This document shows, in pieces, positions 1 through 11,114 of a DNA stretch of 64,000 bases. Source of the DNA: Gonatopus flavifemur (taxonomy: Eukaryota; Arthropoda; Insecta; Hymenoptera; Dryinidae); the NCBI GenBank assembly GCA_018340375.1, contig JAFFJZ010000088.1, positions 340,420-404,419 of the forward strand. The letters are read 5' to 3'. How positions within the stretch are numbered: position 1 is the stretch's first letter; each line of letters starts with the position of its first letter. The position numbers and the translations under genes are program-made. The notes under the pieces were generated by a model. The model had not been told where the DNA came from and did not search any database. It saw nothing but the letters and a program-made list of their open reading frames with translations.

Positions 1-344
1 AGGAACATTGGAGACATATAGTTTCTCCCCCTATCAAAGCCCTACTCACAGTAACTACGATTCAGAAATATTGTCCGACGACTCATCAACCTACAATAAA
101 ACAATAATACCTCAAGAAAAACTCGATCCTTTCCAAACGACCTCTACAAACAAAACTTCCCGTAGAATCTCCATACCCAACAGTTCAGTCGATTCCAATG
201 AAGAACATAAGATCACCAGGAAATTATTTGAAGAATTACCTTATCCTCTAGAGCCCGAAAAACCATTGTCTAACGAAACTCAAAACACAACTCACAAAAA
301 TCCCAATATCGCCGATAACGTCACCTCAATTCTTTCGTATACAG
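1..344 (+). pseudogene. Gypsy pol, linker between RNase H and integrase (partial)
   Basis: An open frame runs from the window start to the transposon insertion at 344/345. The peptide is acidic and rich in Ser, Thr, Asn and Pro with no catalytic motif, as expected of the poorly conserved spacer between RNase H and integrase in errantivirus-like pol. If the inserted element and one copy of its 8-bp target duplication are ignored, the frame continues past 4020, so the insertion split an open pol frame. A further one-base shift near 4125 separates it from the integrase frame. The upstream protease and reverse transcriptase are not in the window. Confidence 0.6.
337..344. repeat. Target-site duplication GTATACAG, left copy
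   Basis: It matches 4012-4019 exactly and lies directly outside the TAGACCGGAG end. The same 8 bases stand beside the truncated copy of the right end at 62077-62084. Confidence 0.85.
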
Positions 345-3300
345 TAGACCGGAGTGAAAAACAAAAGAGTTTTCAAATGGAATCGTAATAGTGCGGAAAA
401 GTTGCTACTCGTTAACACAAACACAGGGAAAAAAAAATTTTTGAAATCGGACAATATCTTCCGTTCGCGCATCGCGTTCAAAATTTTTCCGAATTTGAAC
501 AAATTTGAACAGATAAACGAAAAACTGTAGGAGGTGTGAATCCTGTCCGGTCAAGCTTATTTTTTATACATAACATTGTTTTGAAGTGTAGAATAGGGGA
601 AGAATGCCGCATATACCTCTCTTCTACCCCCCCCCCAAGCCCCTCGAAGGGGTGAAGATGAACAAGTTTCGTTAAAAGCAGTTCGTATTGCAGAAGATGC
701 AAATACTGAACTATTGACATGATTTTTCGTACATAAGGCAACTTTAAGGCTGAAAGTGAAAAAAGTATTCCCCTTCCTTCGTTATTTCCCCTGAGGGGCC
801 GAAGATTTGCAGCTCTTGGCCCGTCCTCCCTTGAACGACTCAGAACTCACCACGGGAAGGTGGCTGCACTGCAAGTTCCACCCACACCCTGCCCAACCAA
901 CCACCCAAACGTGGGCGTGGAGAATTAGGCACATTCAGGGACTGCGAATTCCGATTTGGTCTCAAATTTTGACATGGTAGCACGAGAGGCGAGTGTAGTT
1001 CTTATGAAACCATCACGTCTCTCATGACCATAAACTGCTGAAGAGGCCTGTGTTACTAGCTTAACACTGCGCTTTACGGCTTGAGTATGACAGAGTATGT
1101 CTGCTAGATTCAGAGGAGTTGGTTTTTTTCCTTGAGAAATCAAGTCTGCAATATCAGCTGATGAAAGGGTTGCCAAAAGAGGTGGACATGTGATTTTGGT
1201 TGCAGACCAATTTATGATATCAAAATAATCATGAGCATCAAAATTTATGGCCGGAACTAAGAAATTTCTGATAGATTCACCCTTTGTGGTAGTTTCTTTG
1301 GATTTCAATACTCGCCGAAGGCCCAGCTCCCGAACATCCTGCCTATCATCCATAACCATCGAAAGAAGAAGGTTTTCGGGATGGGCGAAGAAGGCATTCC
1401 TTTGAATAACTTTCTTCACCACTTCTTGGACTTCTGCAGGTAAGCCTCTACATCTCTTGATGCATTCAAAATATGCTTAGGTCCTTCAACTATTGAAGAT
1501 CTTGTCTTAATTTCAAACCACATGGGTATGTATACAGTCATGATGTATGTAACGATGTTGATGAGATTTTCAGGTGGGTTTTCAAATGAAATATATAGTC
1601 TCAAAACCGGTTCGCTGTCGTCAACCACCGAGCATGAGATATTGGTCCCGGATCTCGATTCGCTAGGTCCGAGGAACAAGACCCAGCAGCAATGGGAACG
1701 GCAATGTCATGTAGGTATCTCTGGTCTTTACTCAGAATTTGTGGGTCAACTTGTGGAATGACACATTCAATTTTATTAAATGCAACTACAGGCGAAGACT
1801 CGCAACCAACCAGCCGTTCGCCGAGAGGGCCACTCAAAGACTTCGGTCCTGCGGTTGTACCATCAAATGTTTCGACAAGATGCCTCAAAGGTAACTCATT
1901 GAAATGTAAAAGACAGATCACCCACTGTATTGGCCTCTTCAAACGCATTTCTATATACTTAATTGCTCCCCGTTTCCAGCCAGTGTTTGTTGCTGTCCCA
2001 TCAGTCCCAACTACTTCAACGATCAGAGATGTATCACTATCAGTAATAAGACCTAGGTCTTCCAGCACGCTAGATGTGATAGCAGCTGTTGTTCTGTCAG
2101 ACAGGCCAAAACGAGTACTTGTCAAAGCAGTTGTTGGAAGCGACAGGCGCATCTGTGAGGACTTTGAGCTTCTTGACAGGGCAGACGAAAAACGTGTGGG
2201 CTGAAAGTCCGAATCATCATCGACATCAAAATTTGTCTCTTCTGTTTCCGGATCGGTACCGCCAACGGAGGGACCAGGCAAGTCTTGTATTTGCACGCTA
2301 AGCAGATTAAGCTGACGAGCTTTTCTTTGTAACTTTGATGTAAGTTCCTGTGTTTCCTTCTTATCTACCGTCAATCCAATTTTACCTATTCTGAGGTGCC
2401 TTTGTGCGTAGAGAAACTTCAGTTCCAATGTAGGTATTTTCCTATCCTTACGGCAATTGCAGCTGACAACTACAGGATTTGGACAAATACGTTTCTCAAA
2501 GGTTTTTCTGCAATTGCATTGTCGTGTCATCTTGCACTTGCAAGATGATATGTCAAATAATGTGTTATAAGATTTCTGAATGAAGTCATTGTACTTATTC
2601 TTTTTTCCAGCCCTGGTTTTGTCCCTTTGATATGATTTACGAAGTGCATAATAGCAATCATGCAGTTGCTTGATCTTTTGAACGACTCTTGTGTGACACA
2701 CGACAGGAATCGAAGCTTTGGAATATATTGACTCAATCTGTTGAGCTACAATGTTTGCCACGTCTGAGAAGCTCAAGTTCCTTCCAGGTTTACAGTCACT
2801 AGACTTCACTGCCATGTCATACTTGACTTCATCCCAACATTTTACGATTTCGGCATTGGTGGGGAGAACCGCCGGTGGTAGTGGTTTTGGTGCACCAAAA
2901 AATGGGCAGGGTGCATGAGCATGAGCACTACGAGTGAGTGCCATAATCAAGATCAAGAGAGGTGATTGGTCACACCTGATATTGTAAGATTCGTATTATT
3001 GTTTAAAAATTCTTGAAATTTCAATAAATTCTCGAAATTATATTCGTCACTCAAAGACAATCCAATATTGTTAGATTGGTTCGTTCTAATATGAATATTT
3101 CCACGTCAACCTGGTGCACTAAACATCCTAGATATGATTAGATTTAATTAACATTAGCGAAGAATGTTCTGCGACAAGCCAATGAATTATATGATCATAC
3201 GATTTAATAACATACATGAGATGAAATTGGTGATCGATGTGATCGTGATCTAATAATGCAGGCTATGAAATTTTGAACAACGCTGATAAAAAAGTTTCCA

Positions 3301-4011
3301 GTCCGTGAAGCGCCCCTTTGCTATGCAACAAGCCAGATAATCATATATTCCCAGTGACCAGTAGAGTGCTTCCTCGCTCATACGCTCCGTTTCTTGGAAT
3401 CCCAGAGTCGAGAAGAAGGGAGTGGGGAACGAAGCCGAGACGCCGACCGAACGGATGGCAATCAAAACAAAACGTAACGTGTTCTACAAGGAAATTTTTA
3501 CAAATATCTGCAATTCCTATTTTAGCTCGTGTAGTCGGGACAGAGCCCCCCTTCCCCTTCGGGGGGAACATGTAGAGAGGAGGTAGAGAATGATTTTTTC
3601 CACTTCGCGCCTCAAAACATCTGATGTACGAAAAATCAGGTCGATGGGTTACCATTTGCACCTCCTGTAATACAAGCTATTTTCAACGGAAATTGTCCAT
3701 TATCACCCCTTCGAAGGAGTTGGAAAGAGGTAGAGGAGGGTTGTGTGGCATTTTTCCCTCATTCTATGCCTCGAAGCCATGTTGAATACAAAAAAAATGG
3801 GCTCAATTGGACAGCATATACCCCTCCTGCAATTTTGTGCATATTTGTTAAATTTTTGTTCGAATTCGAAAATTTTGAACGCGATGCGCGAATGGAAGAT
3901 ATTGTCCGATTTCAAAAATTTTTTTTTCCCTGTGTTTGTGTTAACGAGTAGCAACTTTTCCGCACTATTACGATTCCATTTGGAAACTTTTCTGTTTTTC
4001 GCTCCGGTCTA
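345..4011 (-). mobile_element. Unclassified TIR DNA transposon, 3.67 kb, 8-bp target duplication
   Basis: The ends are inverted repeats starting TAGACCGGAG. The match continues with small gaps for about 310 bp (345-660 against 3700-4011), so the TIRs are unusually long. GTATACAG flanks the element on both sides (337-344 and 4012-4019). A subterminal block near 3700-3840 has a degenerate neighbour at 3545-3665, so the right TIR contains an internal duplication. One gene on the minus strand (925-2956) fills the interior. An 8-bp duplication occurs in hAT, P and a few minor superfamilies, but the ends do not match the usual hAT CAG terminus, so I leave it unclassified. Confidence 0.85.
925..2956 (-). 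pseudogene. Transposase-like gene of the 345-4011 element, two frameshifts
   Basis: The gene reads right to left. The first segment (2956-1601, about 450 codons) has a cysteine cluster near residues 130-165 (CKCKM, CNCRK, CNCRKD), an acidic linker, then VVGTDGT and DPGPISHARWLTTANR. A one-base loss near 1605 shifts it into 1679-1416 (LRLYISFENPPENL). A second shift near 1430 moves it into 1422-925 (FFAHPENLLLSM). The three pieces together resemble a family I know as uncharacterised proteins scattered through arthropod and cnidarian genomes. The GTDGT aspartate and the HxRW-like motif would fit an RNase H-fold DDE transposase, which is inference. The likelier start is the second methionine at 2944. 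As written it cannot make a full protein. Confidence 0.65.
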
Positions 4012-5532
4012 GTATACAGCACTTCCACCCCCAGAACCCTCAGACATATCAGAATGCATGATATCCATATCAGAAAAACCCTTAACTTGGATGAAAGATA
4101 ATTACGCTCATTTCACCCCGCTGACGGAGTAATTGACGACATAACATACAAAACCCTCGCGGAACTAAATTATATTCAAGCAGATAAGATCCGTAAACAT
4201 CATCCACGAAGAGGAGAAATTTCAATTTCCGAAAGAATTTCATCTCGCACATACACCATAGTAGCCACACATAATTTCAGGGATAAGATCAAATTTGACG
4301 ATTTCAAAATTTTCCTACAAGATTTGAAAGATCCCATGGACGAAGATAACATACGTACCATTCGAGTCAATATCCCAACCAGACAATTCTCACCCCTGAA
4401 GCCTAAACACATTGAATTTTCATTCCAAGAAATCTTTACAAATCCAGTTTACGGAATTACATTGTGTACGAGAGAGATAGAAACACCTCCATCAGAAATC
4501 AGACCGCAAATCATAAAAGAATATCATGGAAGTTTGTTTGCTGGTCACAAAGGCGTTGGTAAAACATATAACAGAATACGCCAACATTATTTTTGGAAGA
4601 GAATGTTCGAAGATATCCAAACATACATCAAATTTTGTAAAAGTTGCCGAGAACAAAAACTCCTTAGAATCAAAACAAAAGAACCAATGTTAATTACAGA
4701 TACACCGTCAGAACCTTTCGATAAAATTGCATTAGATATTGTAGGACGACTCCCAATTACTCCCGGTGGAAACCAATACATTCTAACGATGCAAGATACA
4801 TTTACAAAATACTGTCTCGCCATCCCTATTCCCAATGCCAGAGCATCAACTATAGCCGATGCATTTGCTCGCTATTGCATTGCCACTTTCGGTGCACCGA
4901 GATGTATCCTGACTGATAGAGGTGAAGCATTCGTAGGGAATGTTCTATCCCAACTGGCTGAAATTTTCAAAATCAAACAAATCTCAACTTCGGGTCATCG
5001 CCCACAATTTAATGGATCCTTAGAACGTGGCCATATTGTGTTAACCGAATATTTGAAACATTATATGGAATCCCACGAAGACTAGGACATACTTTTACCG
5101 TTCGCAATGTTCTCATATAATACTTCTACACATGAAGCAACAAACTTTTCACCCTACGAATTAGTCTTTGGTGAACAAGCCCGATTACCGTCATCATTTC
5201 CACGTAAAGAGGAATTACAAACATACAACTCGTATCTCACTGAATTAATCCCTCACCTAGACAAAATTCGAGAAATAGCCCATGAAAATCTAGTAAATTC
5301 GAAGCGAAAATCAAAGGAACAGTATGATGAGAGAGCCAATGAAATAGAATTCTTTCCCGGACAAATGGTATACGTTTTGAAAGAACCAAGAATAAGCAAA
5401 TTCGACAAACATTACCTAGGCCCTCTCAAAATTTTAGAGATCACTGAAAATAATAATGCTTTAATTCAGACAGATGAAAATTCATATATCACGAAACATC
5501 TCGACAAGCTGAAACCGGCTCACATACATTGA
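4012..5532 (+). pseudogene. Gypsy-type integrase region of pol, one in-frame stop
   Basis: The integrase frame is readable from about 4128 to 5532. It has the zinc-binding HHCC module (H at EYHGSLFAGHK, then CKSCREQ), followed by the DDE core with D in LDIVG, D in LTDRGEAF and E in SLERGH, and a C-terminal region with FPGQMVYV and LGPLKILE. TAG at 5083-5085 stands where this family normally has tryptophan in the HED-W-D stretch, so a single G-to-A change could explain it. Upstream of 4128 a one-base shift separates it from the linker frame. It would catalyse integration of the retroelement cDNA if intact. The identical stop is present in the second copy at 63148-63150, so the mutation predates the duplication. 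Confidence 0.85.
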
Positions 5533-6180
5533 CGTACACACACTCATCCATCCATATATAGCAGCCATTATTACGGCCATTTGATAACGCACGAATATAT
5601 ATATATATATATATATATATCAAGTTCTAGAGCAGCCATTGATACGGCTGAGATTAATGAAAGAGAGAAAGAACCTCAACCTGCAAACAAAGAGAATACG
5701 AAAATGAGTGGAGTGATAAGCAAAGTAAAGCAGTATACTATGTCACATAAATCCCGCCCATCGGTCGATCGTAGCAATCTCATACGATTTCATGCATGCA
5801 TACGCGCACATGCACGATATACTAAGGAAACACCATGCATACCTACCTGCTTCAATACAATCTCGAAGTATATGCTTCCACGCACGAGCTATCGCCGTCT
5901 ATTCCATCCCTAACCATTCGTAACATCGAACTTCATTCTCGATGTAACGTGACCAACAGAGAACAGAATCTTCCACAGAACGAAATACAAACCATACATA
6001 AGACAGTTAACCACCCTCAAGATCCAATCCAATGAGCAAATATTTCTATCCTTCCCCAATATTCTAGAAACCTCAACTACATTCCTACTCCAAAAATCCC
6101 ATTCATGAATCCCAACCACCAATTCCCTTTTGATTACAGGATTCGGAACAGGGTGACTACACACCGGATATCATCAGACA
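5533..6180 (+). other. Spacer between integrase and env, no supported gene
   Basis: It holds the AT tract, several short unsupported frames, and a possible splice acceptor before env (TTTTGATTACAG near 6140). Env of errantiviruses is made from a spliced RNA, so an acceptor here is plausible but unproven. Confidence 0.5.
5595..5620. repeat. (AT)13 microsatellite
   Basis: It is 26 bases of alternating A and T between integrase and env. The paralogous tract at 63660-63683 is 24 bases, the only difference I found between the two copies. Confidence 0.95.
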
Positions 6181-7104
6181 CCACTCTACGTACGGAATAT
6201 TCCTCTTAGGTAGGGGGTCTTTTGGCCGAATCAAGATGATTTGACAATCGCTAGTCATTCTCTAGTGTTCTCTGAAAGCGACTAGCGATTGTCAAATCAT
6301 CTCGATTCAGCCAAAAACTTTTTCGGCCAAAAGACTCCCTACCTTCCTCTTATTATCAGTTATGAATGGACTTTCCTGAGAGAAAATTCCGGTATCATGC
6401 ACGTACCACAAGGTACTGGAATCTTCTTCGACAAACGATCTAGTTCAAAATTATACCATGAGGAATGGAATTTGATATCATTCTTGGACATTCCAGAACT
6501 ACTAAACCTCCCCCCAGACCTCAACAATCACATACAGAAAGCACAAAACATCTGCAGGACATACACTATAGATGACTGTTCCCTGACAACCGATACTATT
6601 CGGCACATTACCAACGATTGGGACAACTGTGAAGATGCAACATCTCTGGACGAAATCGGAAAAAAAGCAAGAGAAATATAACACCGACAAAGGAATGAAC
6701 TCGTCTCACACATCACATTCATGGGAATACCGTCATTTATAGGAAGAATATCAACAATGGCAATCACTGTGTTGATATACAGAAAATTTGGAATCACCTG
6801 CTTTTTCAATAACACGTATCTATCACCAAGATCAAAGCGCTCCAGACAACCCAGAATCCACTACCCCCACACTGAAGATCACATCGCCGTAGAAATGCAT
6901 CCAACATCGACTAGACCAGCATTGCCACCACCACCGCCATCAACAAAAACCACACAAACAGAACCTCCCCATAAATTTAAGAAACACCACAACATAAACA
7001 AATCACCACACGAACATACAACAATTTCCAATGGGCTCAAAGAACGAAACAAAACTCCAGTAACACAGTCTTTGGATTCCTTGGATGTAACAGATTTTAT
7101 TTAA
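6180..7104 (+). pseudogene. env: Errantivirus-like env remnant, internally deleted and MITE-interrupted
   Basis: The N-terminal part (about 6353-6681) carries motifs typical of errantivirus envelope ectodomains, such as a region ending in LDIPELL and two spaced cysteines. It stops at TAA 6679-6681. The same frame reopens with a hydrophobic segment (about 6715-6815) and a Pro-rich tail ending at 7104, which fits the transmembrane and cytoplasmic end. About 240 codons are present where family members have roughly 480-550, so the middle, where the cleavage site and fusion peptide would lie, is missing. A 135-bp MITE sits in or just after the presumed signal-peptide region (6209-6343). It is non-functional. 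Confidence 0.65.
6209..6343. mobile_element. MULE-type MITE, copy A (135 bp)
   Basis: The ends are inverted, GGTAGGGGGTCTTTTGGC against GGTAGGGAGTCTTTTGGC. An inner palindrome is built from GACTAGCGATTGTCAAATCA. The 9 bases TTCCTCTTA flank it at 6200-6208 and 6344-6352. Length, palindromy and a 9-bp duplication fit a Mutator-like non-autonomous element. A second copy lies at 24676-24794. Confidence 0.9.
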
Positions 7105-7485
7105 TCACGACGTCAATAGCATTATCAATTCATCACTTTGTTTATAGACTAAGCACAAAAAAAATAACAGCAAGTTTTTGTTCGGTACATTTTTTTTTCT
7201 ATTCTGGACAAACCATGTGGAAACGTTCCGTTCCCCCATGCTTGATCTTGGGTAGGGAGGTGTGATGTACCTACCAAAAACTTGCCCCCCTCATTCTCTT
7301 CTGATTATATGAAACCTTTTACCCATAAGCAAGATGAGGGTTCGAATTCATTCAGAGGATACTGACAATGGATTTGATACAAAAATTATCAAAACATATC
7401 CAGAACATAGGTCTTAAAAACATTGAAATGACTTCCAATAATAAACAATGAATTCGAAGGCTTCTCTCGTTATATGGGATATCAC
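7105..7485. other. Retroelement 3' region, no LTR defined
   Basis: It contains a purine-rich GGGTAGGGAGG near 7251 that could serve as a polypurine tract. With no second LTR to compare I cannot assign an end. Confidence 0.35.
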
Positions 7486-9012
7486 TGCTATCCACAGTGG
7501 GCCAGATGACTGGAAAAACTGGCCAAAAGTCGAGTCCAGATTTTTCAAAAACAAGTTTATGGGGATGAAGTATATAAGTTCAAGTGCACTTGGTGAATAT
7601 CTTAAGGGGATCCAAAAATTAGTGTTCAATTGGTGGTAATTTGAAAATGAATAATTGCATATCAAAAGTGGATGAAGCTATGTTGGAAATTTCAAAGTAT
7701 TTTAATCCAGTTGAGAAAATTCATCACAATATGCATGGTTTCTTCATCTCATAACTTCACTACAATCAGAAAAGGAACAGAACAAGGAGAACGATGTGTT
7801 ACAAGGCATGGGTGCATGATTTGACGAATATTTTCTATGTAATTCTCATTTTGTCCACGCTATCAAGAGGTCGTTCCGCGACGTTCCGCGTTCAATTCAC
7901 ATCAGACCAGAGTTATTGTGCTACTTTTGCTGTGTACTAGGAGTTCAATCGGCGCTTTTTTTGCGCTTCTTGCAGAAAACGTCCGATAAAGTATAAATAT
8001 GTTGTGTAAACCCCATTCACTGTGAAGTAGATGACAGGAAAAAATCACAAAAATTAAAAATTGCAGCAGAACATTTTGCAACTTGTGATTCAGGGGCTTT
8101 TCGAAGTGACTCATTACGGATTTGGTAATTGAAATGTAAAATTCAAAATGGCGGGTCTAATATGCTGGACGGACATTTCCAAATCCATAGAATTCGCTCA
8201 ACATTTTCGTCACTCGGAGATTTTGGAGGGTGCTGATTGCACACTCGGGATTAAGAGAACCAAATTTGGATTTGTAGATTTAATATGGCGCACAGTGAGT
8301 CATATCACTCTCGAAGCTGGCGAAAAGTCGATTTCGGAATTTCGTGAAAATCAGTATAGGGATAAGGTAAATGAGTCCAATTACGTTCAATGGATATATT
8401 GAGTCAATTCAATAGTCATTATTCCATTGGTAGTGATGAGTGCTGGATTGATGGTTATCGAGGTTCCTTGTGAGGAAATTTTCTAGGGTATTCTCTTTCT
8501 TTTGAACTTTGAGAAATCTGAGCGCCCCCCCCCCCCCCCCCCAGGAGCTCGAGGCCCATCGCTCATTATTCGTGGTACCCGATGCCTGCAACACTCCACA
8601 AAATCTTGATGCATGATGCTGAAATTATTAAAACGATCATACTTCCTGTGGGTGCAATGGGCAAGGAGGCATCGGAATGCAGGAATAAAGATTACAAAAG
8701 ATATAGACAATGCCACAGTCGGAAAAGTAGTCGTTTAACAAATTTGGAAGATATTTTCTTCCGCATAATGGATTCTTAAGATCCACTTTTATCGAGTTTG
8801 AGTCTTGAAAAAAGGATCCAACGAGCCAAAAAACTTCCTTTCCCTCAAACTGTACTTGATTCATTAGAAATCCCTTTGAACTCCGATGTTGAAAATTAAA
8901 CTGAAATTTGCGATGGAGACATACCTGGTCTTCGAGAAACTTCCAAATCTTCAAATAACCTGGACTTGATGAACAAACAGGAAGCATATTTTTAGTGTAA
9001 CATTAATCATTC

Positions 9013-9300
9013 GTGGAAGGCAAGGGGACTCACGATAAACAAGCACCCCAATTCGTGAGAGGCAAGGGGACTCACGCTGAACAAGCACCCTGATTCGTGA
9101 GAGGCAAGGGGCCTCACGATAATCAAGCACCCCGATTTGTGAGAGGCAAGGGGACTCACGATAATCAAGCACCCCGATTCGTGAGAGGCAAGGGGACTCA
9201 CATTAATCAAGCACCCCGATTCGTGAGGGGTAAGGGAACTCACGTTAATCAAGCACTTCGATTCGTGAGAGGCAAGGGGACTCACGTTAATCAAGCGGCT
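9013..9300. repeat. 42-bp minisatellite, about 6.9 units
   Basis: The unit begins GTGAGAGGCAAGGGGACTCA and goes on with CGATAATCAAGCACCCCGAT and TC. GTGAG and CTCAC inside each unit can pair as a short hairpin. Since 42 is divisible by 3, both strands stay open for over 90 codons, which produces spurious reading frames. Related units occur at 24217-24270 and 30600-30705. Confidence 0.95.
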
Positions 9301-9519
9301 AAAAGGAAGCAGAAATCTACTACGTCCACGTCTTTGCTGCTGGGTGATGCAAAAAGTAGAGGATATGCATCTGAATTTTGAAATCCGAGAATCAATCACT
9401 CTGAGAACCTTCGAGTGGTGAATTTCAGGGGATTCTGGTAGATGTTTGTTAACTTATAATTATGTGTGTGAATTTCCGATCACCATCCTTGATTTGAATA
9501 TTTTTCACTCCCAAGTAGT

Positions 9520-9800
9520 AATCAGCCACCCTGAAAATCCCTGATTGGAGAGTTTCAAGGGAATTCGATCAATTCTGAATTTTCTATCCACCATATCGCA
9601 TATGCCGTCTTGAATTTTCACAATTTGATTCCAGATTTGTGATCAGTGACCCCAAAAACCCCCGAGTGAAGAGTTCCAAGGAAATTCGGGGTATTCTGGA
9701 ATCTTCATCCGCCATATTGGATACGCCATCTTGAATTTCCCAAATTTGATTCCAGATTCGTAATCAGCGACCCTGAAAACCCCTGTACACTGAGTTACAA
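9520..9800. repeat. Subterminal direct repeats, period about 130 bp
   Basis: Two and a part units each contain a CAGYGACCC-AAAACCCC block, a TTCCAAGGAAATTCGGGG-like block and a CGCCATATTGGATACGCCAT-like block. They sit next to the right TIR of the 7495-9856 element. Confidence 0.75.
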
Positions 9801-9865
9801 ACAATTCTACCGGAAATTTGGATTTTGGCCAGTTTTTAGTGTGATCTGGCCCACTGTGCTATCCA

Positions 9866-10904
9866 TTCATTCATCAGATTCACTGAAGTTGATACAGTTA
9901 AGCTATACTTGGATAATTTGGACATGGAAGGTCTGAAAGAGAACTCGCAAGGTCAAAATATCAACGATTTGTTCCAATGGTTTTCTCGGAAGGAAGTGAT
10001 AACATGTAATTCGAGAAAACACTTGAGAGAGTGGGATAGAGACGAAATGTTGGAAACATAGAACAACTCCTCTGCATCTATCCGAAGCGAAAATGAAAGC
10101 GCGCATACATGCGAGGAAGGATAAACGAATTCACCTAAGATTCTCTATCATTGGACCTCCTGTTGTCATCATTTTCAAACTCATTAAACTGTTTATCAGA
10201 TAATCATCATAACATATCGATATGCGAAGAATTTGCTGACATTCTTCTGTTCATATAAAGATTAGGTCACTTGCAACATTTCGATGTGCGAAGAATTTGC
10301 TGAAACTGCATCGAGCTGAGTCCAAGGTGGCCAGCGCACCTTCCATCCATCCCCTTCCTAATTCATTACTTCTCTCTGACACACATTCATTGATTATGGA
10401 GCATGGTAACTAGAGCAAATTCAAAATCGGCAAAAATCCAACCACGTGATTCCCCACTCCCAACGGCAAAAAGAAATCATTCGCTCTTTTAAATAAGAGC
10501 GATCCTGATGGAAAGCAGAGTATACTTTCGGGATCTATCGGGGACACGCCTTGCAAAAGCAGGCTCGATAACGGCGGATTCACCAAATTAAACGAGAGAA
10601 AGTTCTCGTTTGGTACCGTGATCGAACTCGCGCATGTTCCACGTGCCGGTAACAATTTTTGACGGAATACCTATTCCGCCAAACCCGTTTGTACCGCTCT
10701 CACTCTCTTATCTGAATCTTCGCACTCGGACTTTCCGAGTTAATTTTCAAGTCAGAGTATTACTAAATTCAGTGCATCCAAACCGTATCCAAACTCCTGA
10801 TCCAGTTGCCACCATCTACAAGATATTGGTTGCTCACTTTGGATCCAGCTCGCAGCCAGATATTCAAAGGTCAGCTTGAACGGAAGTGGGTTCGTAAATT
10901 ATTC
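9866..10904. other. No supported gene; GC-richer patch at 10417-10900
   Basis: A short direct repeat (TGCGAAGAATTTGCTGA near 10220 and 10288) is visible. The 10417-10900 segment is less AT-rich than its surroundings and could be an old LTR or an exon remnant, but no partner, motif or intact frame supports either. Confidence 0.5.
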
Positions 10905-11114
10905 CAGGGTGTCTACTGACTTTACAGTTCGAAATTCCAGTATATTTCCAGTATTTCCAGTATAAATTCTGGCAAAATTCCAGTATCAAAATATAAATCA
11001 TTGTTAATTCAATCATTTTCATTTCTTCAAGGGTCTTGGACACTTCTAGTGGATATTTAGTAGTAATTGCTGCATATTTATAAAAGCAATAACAAGAATC
11101 ATGATCTCCACGTA

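Larger units (their letters stand above)
1..7104 (+). mobile_element. Gypsy/errantivirus-like LTR retroelement, copy 1, decayed and interrupted
   Basis: The window opens inside pol. In order it holds a hydrophilic Ser/Thr/Asn-rich linker (1-344), an unrelated TIR transposon (345-4011), the integrase part of pol (about 4128-5532), a short spacer with a TA microsatellite, and an env remnant (about 6180-7104). This order of integrase then env is that of insect errantiviruses. The copy cannot be active. It is interrupted twice, pol has a frameshift near 4125 and a TAG at 5083-5085, and env lacks its middle. The 5' LTR, gag and most of pol lie outside the window. I could not define a 3' LTR in 7105-7485 because the 5' partner is not visible. 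Confidence 0.8.
7495..9856. mobile_element. TIR DNA element, 2.36 kb, 9-bp target duplication
   Basis: The ends are CAGTGGGCCAGAT in inverted orientation, and the subterminal AAAACTGGCCAAAA is also inverted. TGCTATCCA flanks both sides (7486-7494 and 9857-9865). The interior has no recognisable transposase. It holds a C16-17 tract (about 8525-8542), a 42-bp minisatellite (9013-9300) and about 130-bp subterminal direct repeats (about 9520-9800) built on CAGTGACCCCAAAAACCC and CCAATTTGATTCCAGATT-like segments. It is probably a non-autonomous MULE-like element, judged from the 9-bp duplication only. Confidence 0.8.

Noticed and set aside
1692..2204. 170-codon plus-strand frame
   Set aside because: It is antisense to the transposase-like gene at 925-2956, and the minus strand carries the motifs.
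7448..7639. 63-codon frame spanning the left TIR of the 7495-9856 element
   Set aside because: It crosses the element boundary and target duplication, so it cannot be an ancestral gene.
9013..9300. CRISPR array
   Set aside because: Whole 42-bp units repeat, with no unique spacers, in eukaryotic DNA.
9007..9399. Overlapping 94- and 130-codon frames on both strands
   Set aside because: They are produced by a 42-bp tandem repeat whose length is divisible by 3; no protein family is implied.
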